Source: Actinotalea solisilvae
GTDB lineage: Bacteria > Actinomycetota > Actinomycetes > Actinomycetales > Cellulomonadaceae
DNA: 64,000 nt
Direction: 5' to 3'
NCBI RefSeq assembly: GCF_016464425.1
Contig: NZ_JADDKQ010000009.1
Coordinates: 124,001 to 188,000 of the forward strand
The notes under the pieces were generated by a model. The model was given only the letters and a program-made list of their open reading frames with translations. It was not told the DNA's origin and searched no databases. This document shows positions 53,999 to 63,728 of this stretch, in pieces (position 1 is the stretch's first letter; each line of letters starts with the position of its first letter). The position numbers and the translations under genes are program-made.

Positions 53999-55207
53999 GT
54001 GCGCGGTTCCAACAGGCCCTACCTGTACCCGGTGGACCACCTCAGGGCCTTCGCGGCGGTGCTGGTGCTCCTGTACCACTCCACCCAGCTGGTCTCGCAG
54101 GCGATCGACCCCGCGCTCGGCTGGGCGCCGGACCGGTGGCTGCACTCGTCCAACCCCGCGGCCACGCTGCTCTTCGAGGGCCACACGGGCGTGGCCCTGT
54201 TCATGGTGCTCAGCGGGTTCATCTTCACGATCGGGACACTCGGCAAGGACATCGCCTACGGGCCGTTCCTGCGCAACCGCGTCCTGCGCATCTACCCGCT
54301 GTACCTCGTGCTGCTCTTCGTCGGCCTCACCGCCGCGAGCCAGCAGTTCGACCTCATGCTCTTCCTGCGCGCGCTGCTGCCGCTGAGCAGCTTCGGCCCC
54401 GTCGCGGTGGGCGGCGTCTGGGGCGCGATGTTCTGGGCGGTCGCGGTCGAGCTGCAGTTCTACCTGCTCTTCCCGTTCCTCCTGCACCTGCTCAACCGGC
54501 ACGGTCCCGGGGCCCTCGTGCGCCTCGTCCTCGCGATGGTCGCGCTGCGCGGGCTCGCCTGGGCGCTCGCCCCGGAGACGCTGGACGTCAACGGGATGAC
54601 CTACTACTCGATCGTCGGCCGCATCGACCAGTTCCTCCTCGGCATGCTCGCCGGATGGGTCTTCGTGCGCCGCGCCCGCCCGCGCAGCGCGCCGCTGCTC
54701 CTCGTCGGCGGGTCGCTGGCCGTCCTCGCCCTGCTGTGGGTGTTCAACCAGCTCAGCGGCTACTCCCGGCCGACGTGGTGGCGCATGGTGTGGGTCGACG
54801 CCGAGGGCGCCGCGTGGGCGGTCGTCATCGTCGCCCTCACGTGGGTCGTGGGCAGCCACGCGGGGCGCGTCTCCCGGGCCGTCGCGGCCGTCGGCGAGCG
54901 CAGCTACTCGATCTACCTCCTCCACTTCGTGCTCGTGAGCCTCGTCGCGACCCACGACGCGCTGTGGGTGCGCATCGGCGGGCCGGTGACGTCCGCGCTC
55001 GCGACGGGCCTCGTCGTCGTCCTGCCCCTCACGGTGCTGCTCTCGTGGCTCACGTACGCGGCGATCGAGCGGCCGTTCCTGCGGATGCGGGGCACGTACG
55101 TGCGCGACGCGCGTCCGGCCGTGGCCGCCGACCCGGCACCGGGGCCGCGCAGCGAGCCGGCCTCGGACGCGGCCCCCGTCGAGCCCAGGGCAGGCGTGCC
55201 GGGTCGC

Positions 55208-55210
<3 letters not shown>
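53999..55210 (+). CDS. Acyltransferase 3 family integral membrane O-acyltransferase
   Basis: 403 residues from the GTG at 53999; the frame has no earlier good start after the preceding gene. It opens SNRPYLYPVDHLRAFAAVLVLLYHSTQLVS with the conserved catalytic His of the family in the first helix, then GHTGVALFMVLSGFIFTIGTLG, RNRVLRIYPLYLVLLFVG, FWAVAVELQFYLLFPFLLHLL and SYSIYLLHFVLVSLVA. Ten or more helices. A 45-residue Pro/Ala-rich cytoplasmic tail follows the last helix. O-acylation of an extracytoplasmic sugar is predicted. The TAG stop forms the first part of the -10 box of rmlB. Confidence 0.88.
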
Positions 55211-56245
<1,035 letters not shown>

Positions 56246-56254
56246 CGCCGTCCG

Positions 56255-56286
56255 CCCGGGCCGCCGCGTGAGCGTCGCGGCCCGGG
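56255..56286 (+). terminator. Terminator hairpin after rmlB
   Basis: CCCGGGCCGC (56255-56264) pairs perfectly with GCGGCCCGGG (56277-56286) around a 12-base loop, 10 bp after the rmlB stop. Confidence 0.7.
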
Positions 56287-56357
56287 TGGCGGGCGTCCTG
56301 CACAGGTTCTCCACGCATTCTGCGCCGCCGTCCCCCCGGGGGGCGTGGCCGCGCTCC

Positions 56358-56363
56358 TAGGAT
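56358..56363 (+). promoter_or_regulatory. -10 box TAGGAT before the first LCP gene
   Basis: TAGGAT (TAnnAT) would put the start of transcription at about 56370, one or two bases before the GTG at 56372, so the message may be leaderless. No -35 is evident. Confidence 0.45.
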
Positions 56364-56371
56364 CAGCACCT

Positions 56372-57625
56372 GTGACTCCTCGCCACTCGGCCCCCCGGCG
56401 CCCCCGCGTCGCCCGGCACGCGCGCACCCTGCGCTCGCACCGGGTGCGCCACGTCACGGCGCTCGCGACGGTCGCCGTGCTCTCCTTCGCGGCGACCGGG
56501 GCGGCCACGGCCTACGTCCGGCTCGAGAACAACATCGAGACGCACGACGTCACGGCACTGCTCGGCGACGACCGCCCGGTGCGCACCGAGCCCGTCGACC
56601 CCACCGACCCCAACGCGGGCCGGGCGCTCAACATCCTGCTCATGGGCTCGGACACGCGCGAGGGCGCCAACGCCGACCTCGGCGGCGAGAACGGCGGCAT
56701 GCGGTCCGACACGACGATCGTCCTGCACATCTCCGCGGACCGTCAGCGGGTCGACCTCGTCTCGATCCCCCGCGACTCCCACGTCGACATCCCCGAGTGC
56801 CCGCGATCGGACGGCACGGTCGCCGGTCCCACCGAGTCCCGGTTCAACGAGGCCTTCTCGCGCGGTGCGCAGTCCGGCCAGGTCTCGGACGCCGCCGCCT
56901 GCACCATCAAGACGGTCGAGTCGCTGACGAACGTCCCCATCGACGGGTGGGTGGTCGTCGACTTCGCCGGCTTCGTCAACATGGTCGACGCGCTGGGCGG
57001 CATCCCGATCTGCATCCCCAACGACATGTCCTCCCCCAAGGCGGACCTCGAGCTCACCGCGGGGCAGCAGACGCTCGACGGGCACACGGCGCTCGCCTTC
57101 GCCCGCGCGCGGACGGGCACCGGCGTCGGTGACGGCTCCGACACGAACCGGCTCGGCCGCCAGCAGCAGCTCCTCGCCGCGACGGCCAACGAGGTGCTCT
57201 CGAAGAACCTGCTGACCGACTCCACCAAGCTCTACCTCTTCCTCAACGCCGCGACGCAGTCCCTCACGGCCGACCCCGTCACGGGCAACGTCGGCGGACT
57301 GGCCGGGCTCGGGTTCAGCCTCCGGGACGTGCCGAGTGGGAACATCACCTTCATGACGGTGCCCTTCCAGTCGTGGCCCGAGGACCCGAACCAGGTCGTC
57401 TGGGCCGACGAGGCCGACCAGATCTGGGCCAACATGGCGGCGGACCTGCCGCTCGTCACCCCCGAGGTCGCCACGCCGCCCGTCGAGCCCGACCCCGCCG
57501 CGACCGCGCCCGCGGACCCGACCACGCCTGTCGAGCCGGCCCCCGGGGAGGTGGCCGCGACGCCGCCCCCGACGCCCGGCGTCGACCCGTTCACCCCGGA
57601 CGACCTCCAGTCCGTCTGCGGCTGA
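56372..57625 (+). CDS. LytR-CpsA-Psr (LCP) family glycopolymer ligase
   Basis: 417 residues from the GTG at 56372 (a GTG at 56345 would add nine residues). Basic cytoplasmic N-terminus, one helix at about 28-48 and an extracytoplasmic LCP domain. It has NILLMGSDTREG (Asp94, Arg96), RSDTTIVLHISADRQRVDLVS (Arg111, Asp113), IPRDSHVDIPE (Arg134, Asp135), FAGFVNMVDALGGIPICIP and TALAFARARTG followed by NRLGRQQQLL. These Arg/Asp residues bind the diphosphate of the lipid-linked glycan. LCP enzymes attach wall polymers to peptidoglycan outside the membrane. The C-terminal 60 residues are Pro-rich. The second LCP gene follows after one base, and both lie beside the glycan island whose product they probably ligate. 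Confidence 0.93.
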   Translation: MTPRHSAPRRPRVARHARTLRSHRVRHVTALATVAVLSFAATGAATAYVRLENNIETHDVTALLGDDRPVRTEPVDPTDPNAGRALNILLMGSDTREGANADLGGENGGMRSDTTIVLHISADRQRVDLVSIPRDSHVDIPECPRSDGTVAGPTESRFNEAFSRGAQSGQVSDAAACTIKTVESLTNVPIDGWVVVDFAGFVNMVDALGGIPICIPNDMSSPKADLELTAGQQTLDGHTALAFARARTGTGVGDGSDTNRLGRQQQLLAATANEVLSKNLLTDSTKLYLFLNAATQSLTADPVTGNVGGLAGLGFSLRDVPSGNITFMTVPFQSWPEDPNQVVWADEADQIWANMAADLPLVTPEVATPPVEPDPAATAPADPTTPVEPAPGEVAATPPPTPGVDPFTPDDLQSVCG

Positions 57626-57626
57626 C

Positions 57627-59249
57627 GTGGCAGACGACGACCAGCGCCGCCAGCAGGCCCGGCGGGGCGAGGCGCCCGGCGCGCCGCGTCCGTCGGCGTC
57701 CCGGGCACGCGCCGGTGGAGCGGCGCAGCCCGCCCCCACCCGCGCGAGCGCGCCGCCGCCTCCCCCCGCCCGACCGGGCACGCCCCGCGACCCCCAGGGC
57801 CGGGCGACCCCGGGGCGGCCCGGCGCCCAGCGCTCCGCCGCGGGGCGACCGCCCGCCCCCGAGCCGCCGCCGAGCTTCGCGCCGGGGCAGGCCGGGCGGC
57901 GTCCGGCCGACGGCACCGCGCGCCCGGTGGGCCGCCCGACCACGCCGCGGCCCTCGGTGGACCGCCGCCCCGTGCACGAGGCCGGGGCGCCTCCGGCCGC
58001 CGCGGGCGGCGGCCGGACGCCTCCGCCGGCCCGCCCGCCCGCCCGCCAGGCCGCGGGCGCGTCGAGCACCCCTCCCGCCGCGGGCGGACGCCCGGCCACG
58101 GTGCGTCCCGGCCAGGGCCCGGTCCGAGCGGCGGGCACGGCGGGTGCGGGCTCGGCCGGTGCCACGCCCGTGGGCTCCGACCGGCGTCCTGCCGGCGTGC
58201 GGGTGCCCCGGCCGGTGGGCGCAGGTCCGTCGGGCCCGGGCGGTCCCCCGGGTCCGTCGACGGGCCCGGAGCGTCCGGGCCCCGGACGCGCGGGGGCGCG
58301 CCGGGTCGCCCGCCGCGCGAGCCTCGTGCTCGTCGCGCTCCTCGTCCTCGCGCTCGCGTGGCCGATCGGCCTGGCGCTGTGGGCCGACGGGCGGCTCGAG
58401 CACGTCGACGCGCTGTCCGGCGCGGCCGGGACGCCGGGCACGACGTACCTCATCGCGGGCTCCGACTCGCGCGCCGAGGGCGTGATCGAGGACGCCGAGA
58501 CCCAGGGCGCGCGCACCGACACGATCATGCTGCTGCACCAGCCGTCGTCGGGACCCGCGGCGCTCATCAGCCTGCCGCGGGACTCGTACGTCGCCATCCC
58601 CGGCAACGGGTCCAACAAGCTCAACGCCGCGTTCGCGTGGGGCGGGCCCGCCCTGCTCGTGCAGACGGTCGAGCAGCTCAGCGGGCTCACCGTCGACCAC
58701 TACGTCGAGATCGGCTTCGGCGGGGTCCAGGGGGTGGTCGACGCGCTGGGCGGCGTCGAGCTGTGCCTCGACTACGTCGTGGACGACGCGGACTCCGGCC
58801 TCGTCTGGCCGGCGCCGGGCTGCCAGGTGGCCGACGGGTTCACGGCGCTGGCGTTCGCCCGTATGCGCCACGCCGACCCCGAGGGCGACATCGGGCGCGC
58901 CGGGCGTCAGCAGCAGCTCATCAGCGCGGTCGCGGGCTCGGTCGCCCAGCCGTCGCTCCTGGTGAACCCCGGCCGGCAGGTCTCGCTGGTGCGCGCCGGC
59001 ACGGACGCCATGGCCGTGAGCGACGGCACGAACGTCCTCGACCTCGGCCGTCTGGCGCTCGCCTTCCGCGCCGCGACTGGCCCCGAGGGGATCACGGGCA
59101 CGCCGCCGCTGACGAGCCTCGACTACCGCCCGGGCGGCGTCGGCTCGGCGGTGCGGCTCGACGAGGAGCAGGCGCCCGGGTTCTGGGCCGCGATCAGGGA
59201 CGGCTCGCTGCCAGCGGGGCGGGTCGGCGGGGTGCCGCCGGTCGGCTGA
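57627..59249 (+). CDS. LCP-family ligase with a 230-residue disordered cytoplasmic N-terminus
   Basis: 540 residues from a GTG one base after the previous stop. Residues 1-230 are almost entirely Pro, Gly, Ala, Arg and Thr with no predicted fold, an unusually long cytoplasmic extension for this family. A helix at 231-252 (ASLVLVALLVLALAWPIGLAL) is followed by the LCP domain: TTYLIAGSDSRAEG, ARTDTIMLLHQPSSGPAALIS, LPRDSYVAIPGNGSNKLNAAF, VEIGFGGVQGVVDALGGVELC, ALAFARMRHADPEGDIGRAG with RQQQLI. The catalytic Arg/Asp residues are kept. The tail could be phosphorylated or bind cytoplasmic partners such as the polymer machinery, which is inference. Its last 56 bp overlap the convergent acyltransferase gene. 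Confidence 0.9.
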   Translation: MADDDQRRQQARRGEAPGAPRPSASRARAGGAAQPAPTRASAPPPPPARPGTPRDPQGRATPGRPGAQRSAAGRPPAPEPPPSFAPGQAGRRPADGTARPVGRPTTPRPSVDRRPVHEAGAPPAAAGGGRTPPPARPPARQAAGASSTPPAAGGRPATVRPGQGPVRAAGTAGAGSAGATPVGSDRRPAGVRVPRPVGAGPSGPGGPPGPSTGPERPGPGRAGARRVARRASLVLVALLVLALAWPIGLALWADGRLEHVDALSGAAGTPGTTYLIAGSDSRAEGVIEDAETQGARTDTIMLLHQPSSGPAALISLPRDSYVAIPGNGSNKLNAAFAWGGPALLVQTVEQLSGLTVDHYVEIGFGGVQGVVDALGGVELCLDYVVDDADSGLVWPAPGCQVADGFTALAFARMRHADPEGDIGRAGRQQQLISAVAGSVAQPSLLVNPGRQVSLVRAGTDAMAVSDGTNVLDLGRLALAFRAATGPEGITGTPPLTSLDYRPGGVGSAVRLDEEQAPGFWAAIRDGSLPAGRVGGVPPVG

Positions 59250-60375
59250 CGGCCCGCTCGCCCTGCCGCGCGCGGGGCGTCAGGACGTCCTCGAGCCACC
59301 GGCGCATCGCCGGCCCCGCCCGCTTCTCGACGCCGTGGTGGATGAGCAGCGCGAGGCCGACCGAGGCGGCGATCGCGAGCCCGAGCGCGACGGGCGTCGG
59401 CACGACGTCGTGCACGAGCGAGATGACCCACCAGCCCCAGTGCTCGTGCACCAGGTAGAGCGGGTAGGTGAGCGCGCCCACGCTCGTGAGGAACGGCCAG
59501 TCGAGGCGCTGCAGGCGCGTCAGCGTGAGGACGGCGACCGACGCGAAGCAGCCGACCACGAGCCCGCCGATGAGGACCGCCGACGGCTCGTACGCCGTGT
59601 TGCGCGTGAGCGAGCGCATCTGGGCGGGCACGACGTGCGCGACCGCGAGCGCGACGTTGAGCCCGACGAGGGCCCACGGGAGCACCGCGTGCCCGTCGCG
59701 GTGGACGAGGTAGAGCAGCATGCCGCCGGCGAACAGCGGCGCGTACTCGCTCACCAGCGCCGTCGCGAGCCAGTGGATGCCCGCCGCGTCGGCCAGCGAC
59801 CCGGCGACCGGCCACAGCACCGCGAGGGCCAGCACGCGCGCACGCGTGATGCCGAACGCGGCGAGGAGGGCAACCACCGCGTAGAACCGGAGCTCCGCCC
59901 AGAGCGTCCAGTAGACGCCGTCGACGTGGCGCACGCCGAGCGGCTCCTGGAGCAGCGTCGTGTTCACGGCGACCTCGCCGAGGGTGATGTCCTTCCCGCC
60001 CGGCCACAGGACGAGGAGCAGCACGCTCGTGAGGGCGAGGGCCGCCCAGTACGAGGGCAGCAGGCGGGCGAGCCGCGACGCGACGATCCCCGGGACCGTG
60101 CGGCCCCACGCGGTCCACAGGATGACGAAGCCGCTGATGACGAAGAACAGCTCGGGGGCGAGCGCGAAGTAGGTCGTGACCTGCCCGACCACCGGGAAGC
60201 GCTCGACCGGCTCGGAGCCCCACGCGGTGCTCCACCGCGCGGTGAAGTGGTACAGGAGGACCCCGGCCGCGGCCAGGAACCGCAGGCCGTCGAGCGTGCG
60301 CAGACGAGGGGCTGCGGCTGGTCGCGGCGACGTGGTGCCCGGTACGCGCACCCGGGGCGGGGTGGTCGTGACCAT
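59194..60375 (-). CDS. Acyltransferase 3 family integral membrane O-acyltransferase
   Basis: 393 residues from the ATG at 60375. RLRTLDGLRFLAAAGVLLYHFTARWS carries the conserved His of the first helix; PELFFVISGFVILWTAWGRT, ASRLARLLPSYWAALALT, VYWTLWAELRFYAVVALLAAFG and LTYPLYLVHEHWGWWVISLVHD are further family motifs. About ten helices. Predicted O-acylation of an extracytoplasmic sugar; it is the third such enzyme of the window. Its 3' end overlaps the second LCP gene by 56 bp on the opposite strand, so the last 18 residues are read antisense to LCP codons. No terminator separates the two. Confidence 0.88.
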   Translation of the reverse strand: MVTTTPPRVRVPGTTSPRPAAAPRLRTLDGLRFLAAAGVLLYHFTARWSTAWGSEPVERFPVVGQVTTYFALAPELFFVISGFVILWTAWGRTVPGIVASRLARLLPSYWAALALTSVLLLVLWPGGKDITLGEVAVNTTLLQEPLGVRHVDGVYWTLWAELRFYAVVALLAAFGITRARVLALAVLWPVAGSLADAAGIHWLATALVSEYAPLFAGGMLLYLVHRDGHAVLPWALVGLNVALAVAHVVPAQMRSLTRNTAYEPSAVLIGGLVVGCFASVAVLTLTRLQRLDWPFLTSVGALTYPLYLVHEHWGWWVISLVHDVVPTPVALGLAIAASVGLALLIHHGVEKRAGPAMRRWLEDVLTPRARQGERAVSRPAAPRRPAPLAASRP

Positions 60376-60487
60376 TCCGTGACCTTACGTCGGGCCCCGC
60401 GGGCCCGCTCGTCGAGCCGGGGCGGTGCGCCGAACAGGTGACGCAGAACAACTTCACCCGGTGGCCGGACGTGCCGATAGAACCCCC

Positions 60488-63097
60488 GTGAACGTCAGAG
60501 CCCTCGCCTCCCTCGCCGCCTCGGTCCTGGTCGCCGCCGCCGCCGTCGTGCAGCCCGTCGGCGCCGCACCCGCCGCCGCGGCGTCGTCGATCGCGATCGA
60601 CACCACGAGCCGCAGCGCCGTCGACGCGGCGTACCAGACGCGCTGGCTGCCCGCGGCGACGACGGCCGTCTCCGCGACCGCCCAGCCGTCGTCGTGCACG
60701 CTCGGCGCACCCTCGGCCGCGACGGTCGCGCGGACGTTCGAGGCCTGGAACTTCGCGCGCGGCCTCGCCGGGCTCGACCCGGTCGTGACCGACCCGGGCA
60801 TGGCCGACGGCGCCCAGGCGGCGGCGCTGGTGTTCAGCCGCAACGACACGATCAGCCACGACCCGCCGAGCTCCTGGGCGTGCTGGAGCTCGCTCGCGCG
60901 GGACGCCGCGAGCTGGTCGAACATCGGCATCGCCTGGGGCGGCCGGACGCCCACGGCGGCCGAGCTCGTCAACGGCTACCTCACCGAGAAGAACGACCAG
61001 GGCACCAACCTCGGCCACCGCCGCTGGATGCTGCACCCGCCCATCACGACGTCGGCCATCGGCGTCGCGCACAACCCGTCGACCGGGTCGGGCTACGGCA
61101 CCAACACCGCGAACGCGATCCGCGTGATCAAGGTCGGCAGCAACACGTCCGCGACCAAGCCCGCCTGGGTGCCCTGGCCGACGGCGGGCTACTTCCCGGC
61201 GCCGCTCGAGCCGGGCGGCCTGTGGTCGCTCACCTCGTCCTCGGCGTCGTCGGACTTCTCCAAGGCCACGGTCTCGGTGGTGGGACCGTCGGGGACCGCC
61301 CTCCCCGTCACCACCGCCGACACCCAGGACGGCTTCGGCAACGCCACGCTCGCGTTCCGCGTCTCCGGCGTGACCGCTCCCGCCGCGGCGGCGGAGGCGG
61401 TCTACACCGTCACCGTGAGCAACATCGCGGGCGCGGCGGCGTCGAGCTACAGCTACCAGGTCAAGCTCTTCAACCCGGGCGCCCCGATCTTCACGACCTC
61501 GCCCACGGGCGGCACGCTCGAGGTGGGCGACCAGGCGACGTTCACCGTCGCCGCGACGGGGTCACCCGCGCCCGCGTACCTGTGGCAGCGCAGCCCCGAC
61601 GGCGGCAAGACCTGGACGACCGTGCCGGGCGCGACGGCGACGACGTACTCGTTCGTCGTCGCCGCGGGCGACAACGGCGCGCTCTACCGCGCGGTCGCGT
61701 CGAACACGTACGGCTGGACCGCGTCGGCCGCGGCCGGCCTCACCGTGATCAGCACGCCCCAGATCACGACGCAGCCGGCCAGCACCTCCTTCCCCGACGG
61801 CGGCTCCGTGACGCTCAGCGTCCAGGCGATCGGCGTGAAGAACGCCACGTGGGCCTGGCAGCGCTGGAACGGCTCGGCGTGGGCGTCGGTGACCGGCGGC
61901 ACAGGCCCCTCGCTCACCCTGTCGAACCTGCGCCGGGCGGACCACGGCGCGCGCCTGCGGGTCGTCATCACGTCCCCCGGCGGCTCGACGACGTCGAACG
62001 AGGCGGTCCTGACCTTCGACGACCGCGCCTACGTCCCCGTGACCCCGGCGCGCCTCTACAACGCCATCGGCGGTGCGGCCCCGAACCAGGTGACGTGCGT
62101 CCAGGTCGCGGGCGCCTGGGGCGTCCCTGTGGGGGCGTCCGGCGTCGCGGTCAACGTCACGACCGTCGCGCCGCGCGGGCCCGGGCACGTCGTCGTCTAC
62201 CCCGACACCGCGGGGACCGGGCAGACGCCCGCCCCCTGGGCCGCGACCGTGAACTTCGACCCGGGCCGCGACGTGGCCAACGCGGCCATGGTGGCCCTGC
62301 CCGCCGACGGCAAGATCTGCTACCTCATCCGCGGCGCGACCGCGGGCCTGCTCATCGACGTCACCGGGTTCACCATGCCCGGCGCGGAGATCGCCATGCA
62401 GATGCCGCAGCGCGTCGAGGCGCGGACCGCCGTCGCCCCGCACGAGGCCGTGACCATCCAGGTCACCGGCCGGGCGGGCGTGCCCGCCGGGGCGACCGCC
62501 GTGCTCCTCAACGTCGGCGCCGCCGGCTCCACCTCGGCCGGCAACCTGCGCCTCTACGAGGCCGGCACCGCGCTGCCGAGCACGTCGACGCTCAACTACC
62601 CGCTGGCGGGCGACAAGTCGAACGCGGCCGTAGTGCAGCTGTCCGACGACGGCAAGCTGACCTACTGGTCGGACACCGTGCCGTGGAACCGGCCGAGCGT
62701 GTACCTCGACGTCGTCGGGTGGACGGTCGACGGCTCGAGCTTCGTGCCCGTGCAGCCCGAGCGGCTCGTCGACCACCGCAGCACGTTCCTCACGGGCGGC
62801 AAGCGGCTCGAGGTCACCCTGCCGTCGGGCACCATGCCCGCGGGCGCCACGGCAGCGGTGCTCAACGTCGTCGCCGTCGCACCGGGGTCCTGGGGCAACA
62901 TGCGGGTCTTCCCGTACACCACCGCGGGCGCGACGCCGCCGCCCACCTCGACCCTCAACTACATCCCCGGCGAGGACGTGGCCAACATGGTCGTCACCGG
63001 GATCGGCTCCGGGAACCGGGTGGTGGTCTACACCGACCAGGTGCCGTGGGCGGGGACGCGGGTCATCGTCGACGTCGTCGGGTACATGACGGGCTGA
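60488..63097 (+). CDS. Secreted CAP-domain (SCP/PR1) protein with Ig-like and triple repeats
   Basis: 869 residues from the GTG at 60488, with TAGAAC six to ten bases before it and no ribosome site, so possibly leaderless. Signal peptide 1-33 (ALASLAASVLVAAAAVVQPVGA). The CAP domain (about 75-215) has FEAWNFARGLAGLDPVV, SHDPPSSWACWS and the hallmark GHRRWML (176-182), as in YkwD-type proteins. Two Ig-like domains follow at about 335-440 and 440-520 (GDQATFTVAATGSPAPAYLWQ, ALYRAVASNTYG). The C-terminal 320 residues are three LNV-type repeats shared with the subtilase. No anchor motif. CAP proteins lack a known single activity in bacteria; binding or modification of wall or lipid components is possible. 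Confidence 0.88.
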   Translation: MNVRALASLAASVLVAAAAVVQPVGAAPAAAASSIAIDTTSRSAVDAAYQTRWLPAATTAVSATAQPSSCTLGAPSAATVARTFEAWNFARGLAGLDPVVTDPGMADGAQAAALVFSRNDTISHDPPSSWACWSSLARDAASWSNIGIAWGGRTPTAAELVNGYLTEKNDQGTNLGHRRWMLHPPITTSAIGVAHNPSTGSGYGTNTANAIRVIKVGSNTSATKPAWVPWPTAGYFPAPLEPGGLWSLTSSSASSDFSKATVSVVGPSGTALPVTTADTQDGFGNATLAFRVSGVTAPAAAAEAVYTVTVSNIAGAAASSYSYQVKLFNPGAPIFTTSPTGGTLEVGDQATFTVAATGSPAPAYLWQRSPDGGKTWTTVPGATATTYSFVVAAGDNGALYRAVASNTYGWTASAAAGLTVISTPQITTQPASTSFPDGGSVTLSVQAIGVKNATWAWQRWNGSAWASVTGGTGPSLTLSNLRRADHGARLRVVITSPGGSTTSNEAVLTFDDRAYVPVTPARLYNAIGGAAPNQVTCVQVAGAWGVPVGASGVAVNVTTVAPRGPGHVVVYPDTAGTGQTPAPWAATVNFDPGRDVANAAMVALPADGKICYLIRGATAGLLIDVTGFTMPGAEIAMQMPQRVEARTAVAPHEAVTIQVTGRAGVPAGATAVLLNVGAAGSTSAGNLRLYEAGTALPSTSTLNYPLAGDKSNAAVVQLSDDGKLTYWSDTVPWNRPSVYLDVVGWTVDGSSFVPVQPERLVDHRSTFLTGGKRLEVTLPSGTMPAGATAAVLNVVAVAPGSWGNMRVFPYTTAGATPPPTSTLNYIPGEDVANMVVTGIGSGNRVVVYTDQVPWAGTRVIVDVVGYMTG
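62130..63094 (+). repeat. Three C-terminal LNV-type repeats in the CAP protein
   Basis: Units begin near 62136, 62488 and 62842. Each runs G-A-x-x-V-h-h-N-V, then h-x-V-Y/F, L-N-Y or V-N-F, P-G-x-D-V-A-N or equivalent, and ends V-D-V-V-G-Y/W or I-D-V-T-G-F. They match the three units at the end of the subtilase in order, length and closing motif. Boundaries are approximate. Confidence 0.75.
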
Positions 63098-63109
63098 GCG
63101 CCCGGGGTT

Positions 63110-63138
63110 GGCTCGGCGTCCGGGTCGGGCGCCGAGCC
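63110..63138. terminator. Hairpin between convergent CAP-protein gene and purE
   Basis: GGCTCGGCG (63110-63118) pairs with CGCCGAGCC (63130-63138) around an 11-base loop in the 48-bp gap between the stops at 63097 and 63146. Confidence 0.7.
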
Positions 63139-63145
63139 CCGGAGG

Positions 63146-63688
63146 TCAGGCGCCGAAGCCCGTCACGGCGCCGCGGCCGCCCGCCCGGGCGCGCAGGCGC
63201 TCGCCCTTGGCGTGCGCCTGGTCGCGCAGCGCGCCCTGGAACGCGGTCATGCGCTCGCGCAGCGCGGCCGCCTCGTCGCCCGCACCCGCCGCGAGGATGC
63301 GTACGGCGAGCAGCCCGGCGTTGCGGGCGCCGCCGACCGACACGGTCGCGACCGGCACGCCGGCGGGCATCTGGACGATCGACAGGAGCGAGTCGAGACC
63401 GTCGAGGTGCGCGAGCGGGACGGGCACGCCGATCACGGGCAGCGGGGTCACGGCCGCGAGCATGCCCGGCAGGTGCGCCGCTCCCCCGGCGCCCGCGACG
63501 ACGACCCGCAGGCCCCGCTCGGCGGCGGTGCGGCCGTAGTCCACCATCTCCTGCGGCATGCGGTGCGCCGAGACGACGTCGACCTCGTGGGGCACGTCGA
63601 ACTCGGCGAGCGCCTGGGCGGCGGCCTCCATCACGGGCCAGTCGGAGTCCGAGCCCATCACCACGCCGACGAGCGGTGCGCCTGCCAT
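63146..63688 (-). CDS. purE: N5-carboxyaminoimidazole ribonucleotide mutase
   Basis: 180 residues from the ATG at 63688 with AGGAGG upstream. Class I PurE motifs: [32 protein letters not shown] with the catalytic Ser-Ala-His-Arg, [25 protein letters not shown] and [30 protein letters not shown]. It moves the carboxylate of N5-CAIR to C4 in purine synthesis, using the product of PurK encoded just upstream. Gene order purK-purE is standard in actinobacteria and marks the right edge of the glycan locus. Confidence 0.96.
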   Translation of the reverse strand: MAGAPLVGVVMGSDSDWPVMEAAAQALAEFDVPHEVDVVSAHRMPQEMVDYGRTAAERGLRVVVAGAGGAAHLPGMLAAVTPLPVIGVPVPLAHLDGLDSLLSIVQMPAGVPVATVSVGGARNAGLLAVRILAAGAGDEAAALRERMTAFQGALRDQAHAKGERLRARAGGRGAVTGFGA

Positions 63689-63728
63689 GTCCGTCCTCCT
63701 GGTCGAGCGGTCGGGGTCGCGTGCGGTC

